48,275 nt of DNA from Ectothiorhodospiraceae bacterium (GCA_007125455.1 SLDE01000127.1:1-48275); one strand, 5' to 3'. Counted from the first letter of the stretch, positions 20,229 through 31,024 are shown. The notes: generated by a model from the sequence alone, not told the origin. Program-made: numbers and translations.

Positions 20229-22980
20229 TGTCGTCCGTCTGCTGTCGCACTGGGAGCCATATATGAAAGCGCGTACCTCGTCCCTGCTCACTGTCTACCT
20301 GGATCTCGCCGCCATGTTTCTGAATGATGCCATAGGCGAGGGACAGTCCAAGCCCGGTCCCCATGCCCACTGGTTTGGTGGTGAAGAAGGGCTCGAACAG
20401 ATGCCCCAAGTGCTCCGCTGAGATCCCCTGGCCGTTGTCTTCCACCTCAACCCAGACGCCGCCACCTTCCTGGCCGGTACGCACATGGATCACCCCGTCC
20501 TTTTCAATCGCCTGTGCGGCGTTCACCAACAGGTTCATAAAGACCTGGTTGAGCTGTGAAGGTATACACTCGACCTCAGGAAGCTCGCCGTACTCCCGCT
20601 TCACCTCGGCCTTGTACTTGATCTCGTTGTGTACGATATTCAGCGTGCTTTCCAGGCCTTTGTGCAGGTCAAACAGCTGCCAGTCGGCACTCTCCTGACG
20701 AGAGAAGTCCTTCAGATCCTGAACGATCTTGCGTACCCGCCCGACCCCTTCATCCGATTCCTGTAATAGATCGTAAATATCCTCGCGCAGGTAGGCCAGA
20801 TCGATCCGCTCCTTGAGTTCGGATAGTCGCCCATGGACCTCGGTGCTGATTAGTGCCGATTCGGCCTCCTCATACAACGACAACAGCTCAAACAACTCAC
20901 GCATATAGCGGTTAAGGCTACTGATATTGGAACTGATATAGCCCACTGGGTTATTGATCTCGTGGGCCACACCAGCCGCCAACTGACCGATCGATGCCAG
21001 CTTTTCCGACTGCTGCAGCTGCTCATCCATGCGCCTGCGCTCGGTGATATCCTTTGAGGTCGAAAGATAGTGGGTCGTGTGTCCATCGTGGTCACGCAGG
21101 GGGGTGATGGTCTTCTCTTCGTGGTAGAACGAGCCATCCTTGCGCCGGTTAACGATCATCGACTGGAACGGCTTGCCATTGGTGATGGTGGTCCACAGGC
21201 GGCGGTAGAAGGCATCGTCCTGCTGACCTGAATTTAATAACCGGCAATGCTCGCCCAATACCTCTTCACGGGCGTAACCGGTAACCCGTTCAAAGGCGCT
21301 ATTTACATACTCGATAATGCCATCCGGATCGGTGATCATCACCGCATCATCGGTCTGCTCTACCACGCGCAATAGCTTGAGCTGCTGATCCTCGGCCTGG
21401 CGACGCCAGGTGATATCGCGATCAATGCCCCGATACCCCTTGAACTCGCCATTCTCATCCCGAAATGGCACACCACTGGTCTCCAGGACCACCGTGTGGC
21501 CGTCCCGGTGAAGGTTCACATTGATCAGAGAGCGCATGGTTTCCTGCCGGGCGGCAAGGCGGGTAAAGAGCAGGCGGGTGTGCTCCGCCTCGTCGGGCGG
21601 CATCAGGTCGAAGGGGGTCAGCCCGATGATCTCCTCGGCGGAGTAGCCCAGGATCTCCTCCACCTGCGGGCTGGCATAGGTGTAGCGCCCTTCCCTATCC
21701 ACCTCCCATAACCAGTCACCGGTACTCTCCACCAGACTGCGAAAGCGCTCCATACTGGTGCGCAAGCGGCCCTCGGCACGTTGCTGTGCCAGCAATTCAT
21801 CGAGCAAAGACACACGCATACGCTCTATCGCCGTACCCAACTGACCAAACTCATCCCGATAACGCATGGCAAGGGGCTGGCTATAATCTCCGCGCCCAAT
21901 GGTGACTGCGGCATCCTCCAATTTTTTGAGTGGACGGACAAAACGATTACGCAGGTAGCTCAAGGAAAAGAGGAAGCTGATGATCACAAAGGCTGCCAGC
22001 ATGAACAGGATCCCTACTTCCATGCGTGCGCGCTCCATGCGCTCAGCAATACGCTGGGCAATGACGCCATTCACCACCGTACCGAGCTGGATGATGGTAT
22101 CTATGCAGTGGCTGGACTGCTGAAACCACCCATAGGCATCGATCGGGTAGCTCGCCCCGGACTTTCCAGCTGTAATGACTTCATTACGCAGTGTCTGGTA
22201 TTCGCCAAAATAGTGGCTACGCATTTCCTCAAGCGCCTGTTCCACCTCTTTGTCCCAGAGCATCTCGTCAAGCGAAAGCGCGATGCGCTCCAGCGTAAGA
22301 TTGACCGAATGGCGTCGTGCCATGATCTCCAGGTATTCCTCTTCCCCAAAGCGACGCCCAGTAGCAATCAGCATGGCGATTTGGGCACGCTCACGTCCGG
22401 CCAACTCCGTAGCCGAATAAAGCAACTCACGAAACATGGGCTTATCCAGCCAGCTGCCACGGTGGGCAGCACGACTAACCTCGCGCAATACGCTACTCGA
22501 TTCGATCGTGCTGGTGATGCTTTCACTAAACAGTGAAGCCCCTCCAGTATGCCCAAGCTCAATCATGCGCCCGGCGGCCTGTCTCGCCTCTTCCAGATCG
22601 GCATGGCGCTCGCGAAACTCTGCCAGGGCTAACTGGCCACGGCGCTGGGGGGTATGGCGCAACAGGGATTCGCTGGTGTCGAGGGTGGCTTGATAATAGG
22701 CCTGATTCTGGCGTCGGAGTGAGGCGATATGCTCCTCAAGCTCCGGGCTGACCTTATCCGGCATAGCGAGGGCAAGAGAGGTGATCCCCCGCTCCTTGGC
22801 CAGGTTACTGGCAAGCAGCAAGGTTTGTTCGGTTAAGCCATGAAACAGTAACAGACGCTCCGCCTCACGCAGCTCATCAAGCGCACGGCTGCTACCCCAG
22901 GCGACAACCAGTAGGGTGATCACGGCCATGGCGCTCAACAGCATCGCCAGTACGTATCGGATTTTTAGATTCCTCATCAA
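20221..22980 (-). CDS. Membrane sensor histidine kinase with NIT-like extracytoplasmic domain, HAMP, two PAS, HisKA and HATPase (HK1)
   Basis: 919 aa; N-terminal TM, LAKERGITSLALA, second TM, HAMP, two PAS (YTYASPQVEEILGYSAEE; IIEYVNSAFERVTGYAREE), GVAHEINNPVGYISSN, GTGLGLSLAYGI. Confidence 0.9.
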   Translation of the reverse strand: MMRNLKIRYVLAMLLSAMAVITLLVVAWGSSRALDELREAERLLLFHGLTEQTLLLASNLAKERGITSLALAMPDKVSPELEEHIASLRRQNQAYYQATLDTSESLLRHTPQRRGQLALAEFRERHADLEEARQAAGRMIELGHTGGASLFSESITSTIESSSVLREVSRAAHRGSWLDKPMFRELLYSATELAGRERAQIAMLIATGRRFGEEEYLEIMARRHSVNLTLERIALSLDEMLWDKEVEQALEEMRSHYFGEYQTLRNEVITAGKSGASYPIDAYGWFQQSSHCIDTIIQLGTVVNGVIAQRIAERMERARMEVGILFMLAAFVIISFLFSLSYLRNRFVRPLKKLEDAAVTIGRGDYSQPLAMRYRDEFGQLGTAIERMRVSLLDELLAQQRAEGRLRTSMERFRSLVESTGDWLWEVDREGRYTYASPQVEEILGYSAEEIIGLTPFDLMPPDEAEHTRLLFTRLAARQETMRSLINVNLHRDGHTVVLETSGVPFRDENGEFKGYRGIDRDITWRRQAEDQQLKLLRVVEQTDDAVMITDPDGIIEYVNSAFERVTGYAREEVLGEHCRLLNSGQQDDAFYRRLWTTITNGKPFQSMIVNRRKDGSFYHEEKTITPLRDHDGHTTHYLSTSKDITERRRMDEQLQQSEKLASIGQLAAGVAHEINNPVGYISSNISSLNRYMRELFELLSLYEEAESALISTEVHGRLSELKERIDLAYLREDIYDLLQESDEGVGRVRKIVQDLKDFSRQESADWQLFDLHKGLESTLNIVHNEIKYKAEVKREYGELPEVECIPSQLNQVFMNLLVNAAQAIEKDGVIHVRTGQEGGGVWVEVEDNGQGISAEHLGHLFEPFFTTKPVGMGTGLGLSLAYGIIQKHGGEIQVDSEQGRGTRFHIWLPVRQQTDDNE

Positions 22981-23091
22981 TCAGCCACCCTGCCGAAGGT
23001 GCAACAAGGATCGAGTGTACGCCTTTGGTAATGAACAGTATAGTTCGACAAAGGTAGGTGGGCAGGGACTGCTGGAGGAAAATCCAAGGCG

Positions 23092-23117
23092 AAAAAAAAC
23101 CGGCTTGCGCCGGTTTT
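23092..23117 (-). terminator. Rho-independent terminator of tRNA-fMet
   Basis: Minus strand: AAAACCGGCGCAAGCCGGTTTTTTTT. Confidence 0.85.
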
Positions 23118-23140
23118 CCTGACAGCCAGGCTGTCGTTGT

Positions 23141-23217
<77 letters not shown>

Positions 23218-23269
23218 ACTGATGAGAAGCATTCTACATAACAGCGCCTGACTGCGCAAGGGGGTCAGG

Positions 23270-23587
23270 CTACCTTTTTACCAGCTTGGGCCTGAGATCG
23301 TGGCGATAAAGGAAGCCGGGCAAGGCGAAGATCATGAACAGGCAGAGGGTGACCACATAAAACTCCCACTCCTGGGCATAGATCTGCCCGGTGACCTTGT
23401 GCTCCAGGCCCAGCGCGATACCACCGACGATAAAATACAACACCAACCACTCAGCCCAACGCCACCAGGCACTTTTGTGACCATCGGCAGGATGGAAAAA
23501 AAAGAAAACCCTCTCACTCATCCACGGCAAGTTGGCCACCACGATGGCGATTGTGATCAGGATCAGCGCGGCATTGGCGTCGGTCAT
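23270..23587 (-). CDS. DUF2818-like small membrane protein
   Basis: 105 aa; LPWMSERVFFF, WAEWLVLYFIVG, LPGFLYRHDLRP; nuo-adjacent. Confidence 0.75.
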   Translation of the reverse strand: MTDANAALILITIAIVVANLPWMSERVFFFFHPADGHKSAWWRWAEWLVLYFIVGGIALGLEHKVTGQIYAQEWEFYVVTLCLFMIFALPGFLYRHDLRPKLVKR

Positions 23588-23700
23588 TCGGTATCTCCAA
23601 GCAAAGTTCTCAGGCTACTAGTCCGAATGCAGCATAGATTCGGGCTTGCTATCAGACCATAGTTCGCTGCCTTCGACAAGCCAACATTGTGGAGGTTCCT

Positions 23701-24621
23701 TTATTCACGTTCATCACGCCACGATCGCAATTGCTCGCGTAGTTGCTCGGCAGCAGGTTGTGCATCGTCCATGGTCTGCTCCACACGGTGAAAGCTGAGC
23801 ATCAGCACATTGCCGGTATCTGGTTTGAGATAGAGGTCGGGCGGATGCCCCAGCATCCGTGCCTTGATGATGGACTGCTGCATGATCTTGAAGGTGTTGA
23901 ACAGCATATCGGTGATCTCGGCCTCGCCACTCTCGCCCGGCGTGCGCGAACCCGTGACATCAATGGCAACCACCCTTGCGTGCCGGCCTGTCAGTAGATC
24001 AAAGGGCAGCGGATTCGAGGTGCCACCATCGACCAGCAGATCCTCACCCACGGCTACAGGAGAGAACAACACCGGTACCGCCATACTGGCGGCAATGGCG
24101 GGAAACAGGGGGCCGTCCTTGAGCACCACCATCTCGCCACTCCAGAAGTCGGTGGCCACGACCTCCAGCGGGATCGTCAAATCCGCAAAGTGGCGCGCCT
24201 CCACCTTCGTCTTAAGAAAGTCGATAAAACCAGAGGAGTCGAGCAGACCACCGTTACCCAGGTCAAGGCGAAGCAGATCACTCAAACCCAAGTCGGCACC
24301 AGGGCGCATCAGTCGAGATAGCGCGTCCAGATTGGAGCCACCAAACTCGCCAAAGATATCATGGATCTCGTTGCCATCGAGGCCTGCGGCATAGAGCACA
24401 CCAATCACCGCACCGATACTGCTGCCACTGATCCGTGCAGGCCTGATCTGCAACTCGTCAAAGACCTGCAGCATGGCGATATGGGCGAGTCCGCCCGCCC
24501 CACCGGAACCAAGCGCCAATCCGATATCCAACTGGGCCGGGGAGTTGTGCGTATCATCGGCACTTGCCGGGGAACAGGCGATCAGCAACAACAGCAAGGC
24601 CAGATTGCGCAAGGAATGCAT
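23701..24621 (-). CDS. Patatin-like phospholipase family protein with lipoprotein-type signal
   Basis: GLALGSGGAGGLAHIAML, GSSIGAV (GxSxG), VDGGTSNPLP; LIACSPASA lipobox-like. Confidence 0.9.
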   Translation of the reverse strand: MHSLRNLALLLLLIACSPASADDTHNSPAQLDIGLALGSGGAGGLAHIAMLQVFDELQIRPARISGSSIGAVIGVLYAAGLDGNEIHDIFGEFGGSNLDALSRLMRPGADLGLSDLLRLDLGNGGLLDSSGFIDFLKTKVEARHFADLTIPLEVVATDFWSGEMVVLKDGPLFPAIAASMAVPVLFSPVAVGEDLLVDGGTSNPLPFDLLTGRHARVVAIDVTGSRTPGESGEAEITDMLFNTFKIMQQSIIKARMLGHPPDLYLKPDTGNVLMLSFHRVEQTMDDAQPAAEQLREQLRSWRDERE

Positions 24622-24672
24622 CAGGGTTCCTGAACAGGGATACGGCGACCAGTGGTCGCCGAGGGGTGCAGG

Positions 24673-26112
24673 TTACAGTGCAAAGGCCTGGATACAGATG
24701 GCCATCAGGGCACCGGGGAAGAGGCCCATGGCCAGGATCACCAGGGCATTACCGCTAAACACTGCCGCCAGTTCGCGTCCCGGCTCAATGCGCGCCTCAT
24801 CTGCCGGTGCATCGAAATACATCAGCTTGATCACGCGCAGGTAGTAGAAGGCACCGATCACGGAGAAGATCACCGCCAGCACCGCCAGCCAGATCAGACC
24901 GCTGGCGACCACTGCCTGGAGTACCGCCAGCTTGGCCCAGAAGCCGATAAAGGGCGGCACCCCGGCCATGGAGAACATGATAAACAGCACCATCAGGGCA
25001 AACCAGGGATTGCGCTGATTCAGCCCCTTGTAGTCCTCCAGGCTATCGGCTTCAAAGCCGGCGCGGCTCATAAGCAGCACCATACCAAAGCCTGCCAGCC
25101 CCATCACCGCATAGACAATGACGTAGAACATCCCCGCCGCATAGCCCTCGGCGGTACCGGAGAGCACCCCGAGGATCAGAAAGCCGGCGTGGGCGATCCC
25201 GGAGTAGGCCAGCATGCGTTTGATATTGGTCTGGGCGATGGCAATGATGTTACCCACCGAGATAGAGAGGATCGCCAATAGCACCAGGATGTCGTGCCAC
25301 TCACTCTGCAGGCCACCCAGGCCATCCACCAGCAGGCGGATCAGCAGCGCGAAGGCGGCGATCTTGGGGGCGGTGCTGATGAACTGGGTCACTGCCGTGG
25401 GGGCACCGTGGTAGACATCGGGCACCCACATATGGAAGGGCACTGCACCCAGCTTGAAGGCGACCCCGACCAGCATGAAGACCAGGCCAAACACCAGCAA
25501 CATCCGTTCGATCTCGCCCTCGTCGATGGCGCGGCTGATCTCGCCCAGATCCAGCGAGCCGGTGACACCGTAGAGCATCGACATGCCGTAGAGCAGCATC
25601 GCCGAGGCCATCGCCCCGAGCAGGAAGTATTTCATCGCCGCCTCGGAGGCGACCCGGTTGTCGCGTTGCAGTGCCACCATGGCGTACATCGACAGCGACA
25701 GCAGCTCCAGTCCGAGGTAGAGGGTGAGGAAGCTGTGGGCAGAGATCATCACCATCATCCCCAACACCCCGAACAGCGCCAGGGTGTAGAACTCGCCGGT
25801 AAACATCTGGCGCGCCTGCAGATAGCTACGGGTGTAGAGGAACATCACAAACACCACCGCATAGACCGCCATCTTCAACACACTGGCCATGGGGTCGAGC
25901 ACAAAGGTGCCGCTGAAGGTCAGCTCACGCACCGGGGTGTAAAGTGATAGGGTCAGGATGAAGGCCCCTACCAGGGTGGCCTGGGAGAGCAGATAGGTAA
26001 CCACCCGGCTGCGTTCGTTGAGGAACAGGTCGACGAGGAGGATCAAACAGGCCATGCCGAGGACAAACATCTCGGGCATTGCAAGGGCAAAATTGGGCAT
26101 CTCAAAATTCAT
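24673..26112 (-). CDS. nuoN: NADH-quinone oxidoreductase subunit N
   Basis: 479 aa multi-pass antiporter-like subunit; downstream of nuoM. Confidence 0.96.
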   Translation of the reverse strand: MNFEMPNFALAMPEMFVLGMACLILLVDLFLNERSRVVTYLLSQATLVGAFILTLSLYTPVRELTFSGTFVLDPMASVLKMAVYAVVFVMFLYTRSYLQARQMFTGEFYTLALFGVLGMMVMISAHSFLTLYLGLELLSLSMYAMVALQRDNRVASEAAMKYFLLGAMASAMLLYGMSMLYGVTGSLDLGEISRAIDEGEIERMLLVFGLVFMLVGVAFKLGAVPFHMWVPDVYHGAPTAVTQFISTAPKIAAFALLIRLLVDGLGGLQSEWHDILVLLAILSISVGNIIAIAQTNIKRMLAYSGIAHAGFLILGVLSGTAEGYAAGMFYVIVYAVMGLAGFGMVLLMSRAGFEADSLEDYKGLNQRNPWFALMVLFIMFSMAGVPPFIGFWAKLAVLQAVVASGLIWLAVLAVIFSVIGAFYYLRVIKLMYFDAPADEARIEPGRELAAVFSGNALVILAMGLFPGALMAICIQAFAL

Positions 26113-26127
26113 CTGTTATCGGCTCCG

Positions 26128-27660
26128 TTACATCGCGCCCGCAGGGACCTTGGAAACACTAATGTGTTCGACCAGCTGTTGTACCGTGACATCCATCACC
26201 TCCAGCAACGGCGCTGGCCACACACCCAGCAGGATGACCATAAAGGCCAGTACCCCCAGGATCAGGAATTCACGGGGATTGATGTCCTTCAGTGCCGCCA
26301 CCTTCTGGTTGCGGATCTCACCGTAGATCACCCGCTTGACCATCCACAGGGTATAGGCCGCGCCGAGGATCAGGGTACTGGCGGCGACGAAGGCGATCCA
26401 GAAGTTGGCCTGGAAGGCGGCCAGGATGACCATAAACTCACCGACGAAACCGGCGGTACCGGGCAGGCCCGCATTGGCCATGGCGAACAGCACCATAAAC
26501 CCGGCGAACTTGGGCATCACGTGCACCACCCCGCCGTAGTCGTTGATCTCGCGCGAATGCATGCGGTCGTACATCACCCCGACCGCGAGGAACATCGCCG
26601 CCGAGACAAAACCGTGGGAGATCATCTGCACCATGCCGCCGGAGATCCCCAGCCCCGCGCCAGAGAAGCTGCCGGTGTTGGCGGCGATCGCCCAGGGGAT
26701 AAAGAAGCCCAGGGTGACGAAGCCCATGTGGGAGATGGAGGAGTAGGCGATCAGCTTCTTCATGTCGCGCTGCACCAGCGCCACAAAGCCGATGTAGGCC
26801 ACCGCGATCAGCGACAGCCCGATCATCAGCCAGTCCAGGGTTTGGCTGGCATCGGGGGTGATCGGCAACGAGAAGCGCAGGAAGCCGTAGGCGCCCAGCT
26901 TGAGCATGATCGCCGCCAGGATCACCGAACCGCCGGTGGGGGCCTGAACGTGGGCATCGGGCAGCCAGGTATGTACCGGCCACATCGGTACCTTGACCGC
27001 AAAGGCCACCAGGAAGGCCAGGAAGATCCAGATCTGCGCTGTGGCACTGATCGGCAGGGCGTGGAAGTCGAGGATCGCGAAGCTATCGGCCTGACCGTAA
27101 AGCCACAGCAATGCCACCAGCATGAACACCGAGCCCAGGAAGGTGTAGAGGAAGAACTTAATAGTGGCGTAGACCCGGTTAGCGCCCCCCCAGATCCCGA
27201 TCACGATGAACATCGGGATCAGCATCGCCTCCCAGAACACGTAGAACAGCATCGCATCCAGGGCAGAAAAGACCCCAATCATCAGCCCTTCCATGATCAG
27301 GAAGGCGGCCATGTACTGGGCAGGTTTGTTCTTGATGACCTCCCAACCCGCGATCACCACCAGCACGGTGGTAAAGGTGGTCAGCACGATCAGCGGCATC
27401 GAGATCCCGTCCACCCCCAGATGGTAGTTGATCCCAAAGGCGGCGATCCATGGCTTGAACTCGGTGAACTGCATCGCCGCCGTCCCGGTGTCAAAGCCGG
27501 TAAACAGCGGGATGGAGAGGGCGAAGGTAAGCAGTGATACCAGCAACGCCAGTACCTTGGCCTCCAGACCGGTCCGTCCGCTTCCCGCCAGCATCACCAG
27601 CAGGCCGCCGATGATCGGCACCCAGATAAGCAGACTCAGCAATGGTAAATCAGCAAACAT
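26128..27660 (-). CDS. nuoM: NADH-quinone oxidoreductase subunit M
   Basis: 510 aa; YHLGVDGISMPLIVLTTF, PMWPVHTWLPDAHVQAPTGGSVILAAIMLKLGAYG. Confidence 0.97.
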   Translation of the reverse strand: MFADLPLLSLLIWVPIIGGLLVMLAGSGRTGLEAKVLALLVSLLTFALSIPLFTGFDTGTAAMQFTEFKPWIAAFGINYHLGVDGISMPLIVLTTFTTVLVVIAGWEVIKNKPAQYMAAFLIMEGLMIGVFSALDAMLFYVFWEAMLIPMFIVIGIWGGANRVYATIKFFLYTFLGSVFMLVALLWLYGQADSFAILDFHALPISATAQIWIFLAFLVAFAVKVPMWPVHTWLPDAHVQAPTGGSVILAAIMLKLGAYGFLRFSLPITPDASQTLDWLMIGLSLIAVAYIGFVALVQRDMKKLIAYSSISHMGFVTLGFFIPWAIAANTGSFSGAGLGISGGMVQMISHGFVSAAMFLAVGVMYDRMHSREINDYGGVVHVMPKFAGFMVLFAMANAGLPGTAGFVGEFMVILAAFQANFWIAFVAASTLILGAAYTLWMVKRVIYGEIRNQKVAALKDINPREFLILGVLAFMVILLGVWPAPLLEVMDVTVQQLVEHISVSKVPAGAM

Positions 27661-27685
27661 GCACCCTACCCTTCATTCTTGTATG

Positions 27686-27850
27686 AACCCGGATATTTCA
27701 TAAATTTCACACGCCCTCACTTGCCTCTTGACTGCACAATGTAGTTTCTCCGTCGGGTGCATGAGTAACTACACCGCTGCGTCGAAAAAAGACCATTGTG
27801 CAATCAATATCCTGCGCGATCATCGTGCGAACTTATCAAACACCCGGGTT
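27686..27850. repeat. MITE-like palindromic element, family A copy 2 (between nuoM and nuoL)
   Basis: AACCCGGATATTTCATAAATT..GCGCGATCATCGTGCGAA..CACCCGGGTT; same length and sequence family as 6536..6699. Confidence 0.75.
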
Positions 27851-29849
27851 AAGCGACCACAAAGAGGCCAAACAACACCAACAGCCCGATGATCATGGCG
27901 AAGGCGTAGTGATAGAGATAGCCCGACTGCACACGGCGCAGCACTGAGGAGAACCAGCCCACCAAGCGGGCCGTACCGTTAACCAGTAGACCATCGATCA
28001 GCATGGTATCGCCCCCCTTCCACAGCCCGGTACCCAGGCCACGACTGCCGCGCCCGAAGACCAGGTTGTTGAATGCGTCAAAGCCGTAGTTGCGTTGCAG
28101 GATGGCGTAGAGGGTCTTGATCACCGGCAACTGGACGATCTTGGCCGGCAGGTCAGTACGCACCATATAGAGGTAATAGGCCACGCCCACACCGGCCAGC
28201 GCAAGCCAGAATGGCGCGGTGACAAAGCCGTGCAACAGCATGCCGAAGGCGCTGGTGAAACCCACCTCGCTCAACACATCGTGCTCGGGCAGTACGGTGA
28301 TGGCGTTGATGAAGAAATCACCAAATACCATGTCCCCGACATAGGCCCAGCCGATAAAGACCGAAGGGATGGCCAGCAGGATCAGCGGCACAGTGACCAC
28401 CCGTGGTGATTCATGCAGGTGGCTGCGGGTATGCTCATCCATACGCTCCTTGCCGTGGAACACCAGGAAGTACATACGGAAGCTGTACAGCGCCGTGATA
28501 AAGACCCCGGCCAACACAGCGAAATAGGCGAAGCCGGCGCCCGGGATGGTGGAGTGGCCTACCGCCTCGATGATGGAGTCCTTGGAGAAGAAGCCGGAGA
28601 AGCCCGGTGCACCGATCAGCGCCAACGAGCCGATCAGCGAGGTGAGCCAGGTGATCGGCATGTACTTGCGCAATCCGCCCATTTCGCGCATGTCCTGTTT
28701 GTGGTGCATGGCGATGATCACCGAGCCGGCGGCGAGGAACAGCAGCGCCTTGAAGAAGGCATGGGTCATCAGGTGGAAGACCCCGGCCGCATAGGCGGAG
28801 ACCCCCAGCGCCACGGTCATATAGCCAAGCTGGGAGAGGGTCGAATAGGCCACCACACGCTTGATGTCGTGTTGAACCAGACCCAGCAGCCCCATGAACA
28901 GTGCCGTGATCGCGCCGATCACCAGGACAAAGCTCAGTGCCACCTCGGAGAGTTCATAGACCGGCGACATGCGCGCCACCATGAAGATCCCGGCGGTTAC
29001 CATGGTCGCGGCGTGGATCAGGGCGGAGATGGGGGTCGGGCCCTCCATCGAGTCGGGCAGCCACACGTGCAGTGGCACCTGGGCCGACTTACCCATCGCC
29101 CCGATGAACAACAGGATGCCGATCACGGTGATGATGTTCCACTCGCTGCCCGGCCAGATGGTGATGGTCATGTCCTTGTGGTGTTCCACCGCATTGAACA
29201 CCGAGGCGTAATCCAGTGTACCGAAGTACATCAGTACCGCAGCGATCCCCAACAGAAAGCCAAAGTCCCCTACGCGGTTGACCAGGAAGGCCTTCATGTT
29301 GGCAAATACCGCACTCTCGCGACTGGACCAGAAACCGATCAGCAGGTAGGAGACCAAACCCACCGCCTCCCAGCCGAAGAACAGCTGGAGGAAGTTGTTC
29401 GCCATCACCAGCATCAGCATCGAGAAGGTAAACAGCGAGAGGTAGCTGAAGAAGCGTTGGTAGCTGTTGGTGCCCGCCTTGCTGCCTGCAGGCCAGTTCT
29501 CCTCGTCGTGGGACATGTAGCCCACGGTGTAGATGTGCACCATCAGCGAGACAAAGGTGACCACCACCATCATCATCGCGGTCAGCTCGTCGATCAGAAA
29601 ACCGATCTCAAAGCGGATCCCCTCGCTCACCAGCCAGGTGTAGACACTAAAGTTCTGCGGCTCCATGCCGTCGAACACCATCCACTTAAATACCAGCGCC
29701 GAAAGCACGAAGGAGATCGCCACGCCGAGGATGGCGACCGTATGGGCCCCAACACGACCGATCTGGCCGCCGAACAGGCCGGCGATAATCGCCCCGATCA
29801 ACGGCGCCAGTACGATATAGAGTGAGATGTCCTGTATCGAATCAAACAC
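27849..29849 (-). CDS. nuoL: NADH-quinone oxidoreductase subunit L
   Basis: 666 aa; PLHVWLPDSMEGPTPISALIHAATMVTAGIFMVAR. Confidence 0.98.
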   Translation of the reverse strand: MFDSIQDISLYIVLAPLIGAIIAGLFGGQIGRVGAHTVAILGVAISFVLSALVFKWMVFDGMEPQNFSVYTWLVSEGIRFEIGFLIDELTAMMMVVVTFVSLMVHIYTVGYMSHDEENWPAGSKAGTNSYQRFFSYLSLFTFSMLMLVMANNFLQLFFGWEAVGLVSYLLIGFWSSRESAVFANMKAFLVNRVGDFGFLLGIAAVLMYFGTLDYASVFNAVEHHKDMTITIWPGSEWNIITVIGILLFIGAMGKSAQVPLHVWLPDSMEGPTPISALIHAATMVTAGIFMVARMSPVYELSEVALSFVLVIGAITALFMGLLGLVQHDIKRVVAYSTLSQLGYMTVALGVSAYAAGVFHLMTHAFFKALLFLAAGSVIIAMHHKQDMREMGGLRKYMPITWLTSLIGSLALIGAPGFSGFFSKDSIIEAVGHSTIPGAGFAYFAVLAGVFITALYSFRMYFLVFHGKERMDEHTRSHLHESPRVVTVPLILLAIPSVFIGWAYVGDMVFGDFFINAITVLPEHDVLSEVGFTSAFGMLLHGFVTAPFWLALAGVGVAYYLYMVRTDLPAKIVQLPVIKTLYAILQRNYGFDAFNNLVFGRGSRGLGTGLWKGGDTMLIDGLLVNGTARLVGWFSSVLRRVQSGYLYHYAFAMIIGLLVLFGLFVVA

Positions 29850-29853
29850 GGCG

Positions 29854-30159
29854 CTACCCCTTCAGCGTATCCATATCGGTCACATTGATGGTGCCGCGGT
29901 TGCGGAACAGTACCACCAGTATGGCCAGGCCAATCGCCGCCTCTGCCGCCGCGACGGTGAGGATGAAAAAGACAAAGATCTGCCCGGTCACGTCGCCGAG
30001 GTAGTGGGAGAAGGCGATAAAGTTGATATTTACCGCCAGCAACATCATCTCGATGCACATCAGCAACACGATGATGTTCTTGCGGTTGATAAACATCCCC
30101 ACCACGCTCAGGCCAAACAGTATGGCGGCGACGGTCAGGTAGTCGGAAAGTGCGATCAT
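29854..30159 (-). CDS. nuoK: NADH-quinone oxidoreductase subunit K (start chosen at MIALSDYL)
   Basis: [22 protein letters not shown]. Confidence 0.95.
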   Translation of the reverse strand: MIALSDYLTVAAILFGLSVVGMFINRKNIIVLLMCIEMMLLAVNINFIAFSHYLGDVTGQIFVFFILTVAAAEAAIGLAILVVLFRNRGTINVTDMDTLKG

Positions 30160-30271
30160 GCCTTGCCCCCAATCATTACAATCACATCGCGGAGCCCAAT
30201 CACTCCCCCCCCGCACTCAACGAGAGGGTAGCCGACCCCGCCACTGTGAGCGGTATGCGTCAAACTCGCCA

Positions 30272-30877
30272 TCACTTGCGCTCCTCCGAATCCATCTTCA
30301 CCACGCGCAGGCGCTCATCGCGCTTCACCTTCACCTGCTTGTCGATATTCTGATAGCGGCTGCCCGGACGGGTACGCAGGGTCAGCGCGATGGCGGCGAT
30401 GATCGCCACCAGCAGGATCACCGCCGCCAGCTCGAAGGGATAGAGGTAGACCGTATAAAGCTGCTCACCAATCATCCGGGTATTGCTGGCATCGGCGGCC
30501 AGGCGCTCAGGTGCGGCATACTGCTCCAGGCCGAAATGATCACGCCCCACCGCCGCCGCCATCACCGCGATGGCCAGCACCGCTACCAGGCCGCCCACCG
30601 GCAGGTAGCTACCCAAGCGCTCCTTGAGGGTGGAGGTATTGATGTCGAGCATCATCACCACGAACAGGAACAGCACCATCACCGCCCCCACATAGACCAG
30701 CACCAGGGTGATGGCGAGGAACTCCGCCTCCAGGAGCAGCCACAAGGCCGCTGTGGTGAAGAAGGCCAGCACCAAAAACAGCGCCGCGTGCACTGGGTTG
30801 CGCACCGTGATCACCGCCAATGCCGACAACAGCAAAATGGCGGAGAAAAAATAAAAGACGATCTGCTCAAAACTCAT
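30272..30877 (-). CDS. nuoJ: NADH-quinone oxidoreductase subunit J
   Basis: 201 aa; NPVHAALFLVLAFFTTAALWLLLEAEFLAITLVLVYVGAVMVLFLFVVMML. Confidence 0.96.
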   Translation of the reverse strand: MSFEQIVFYFFSAILLLSALAVITVRNPVHAALFLVLAFFTTAALWLLLEAEFLAITLVLVYVGAVMVLFLFVVMMLDINTSTLKERLGSYLPVGGLVAVLAIAVMAAAVGRDHFGLEQYAAPERLAADASNTRMIGEQLYTVYLYPFELAAVILLVAIIAAIALTLRTRPGSRYQNIDKQVKVKRDERLRVVKMDSEERK

Positions 30878-30907
30878 ACGGTCATTCCGTTTCGTTTACA
30901 AAACATT

Positions 30908-31014
30908 TTCAACACAGAGGGCACAGAATCCACGGGGCATAAAGCATGCATGTGGCCTGTCGAATACTCACTCTTGCATTTATCCCCTGTGCTCTGCGTG
31001 GTCTCTGTGTTGAA
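30908..31014. repeat. CACAGAG-type inverted repeat, copy 1 (nuoI-nuoJ spacer)
   Basis: TTCAACACAGAGGGCACAGA ... GTGCTCTGCGTGGTCTCTGTGTTGAA. Confidence 0.7.
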
Positions 31015-31024
31015 TGGTTTTCTG

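Noticed and set aside
26164-29825. Very long plus-strand ORFs (457 and 470 aa) opposite nuoM and nuoL
   Set aside because: Extreme His/Gln/Asp/Arg composition is typical of the antisense of hydrophobic membrane proteins; the nuo genes are unambiguous on the other strand.
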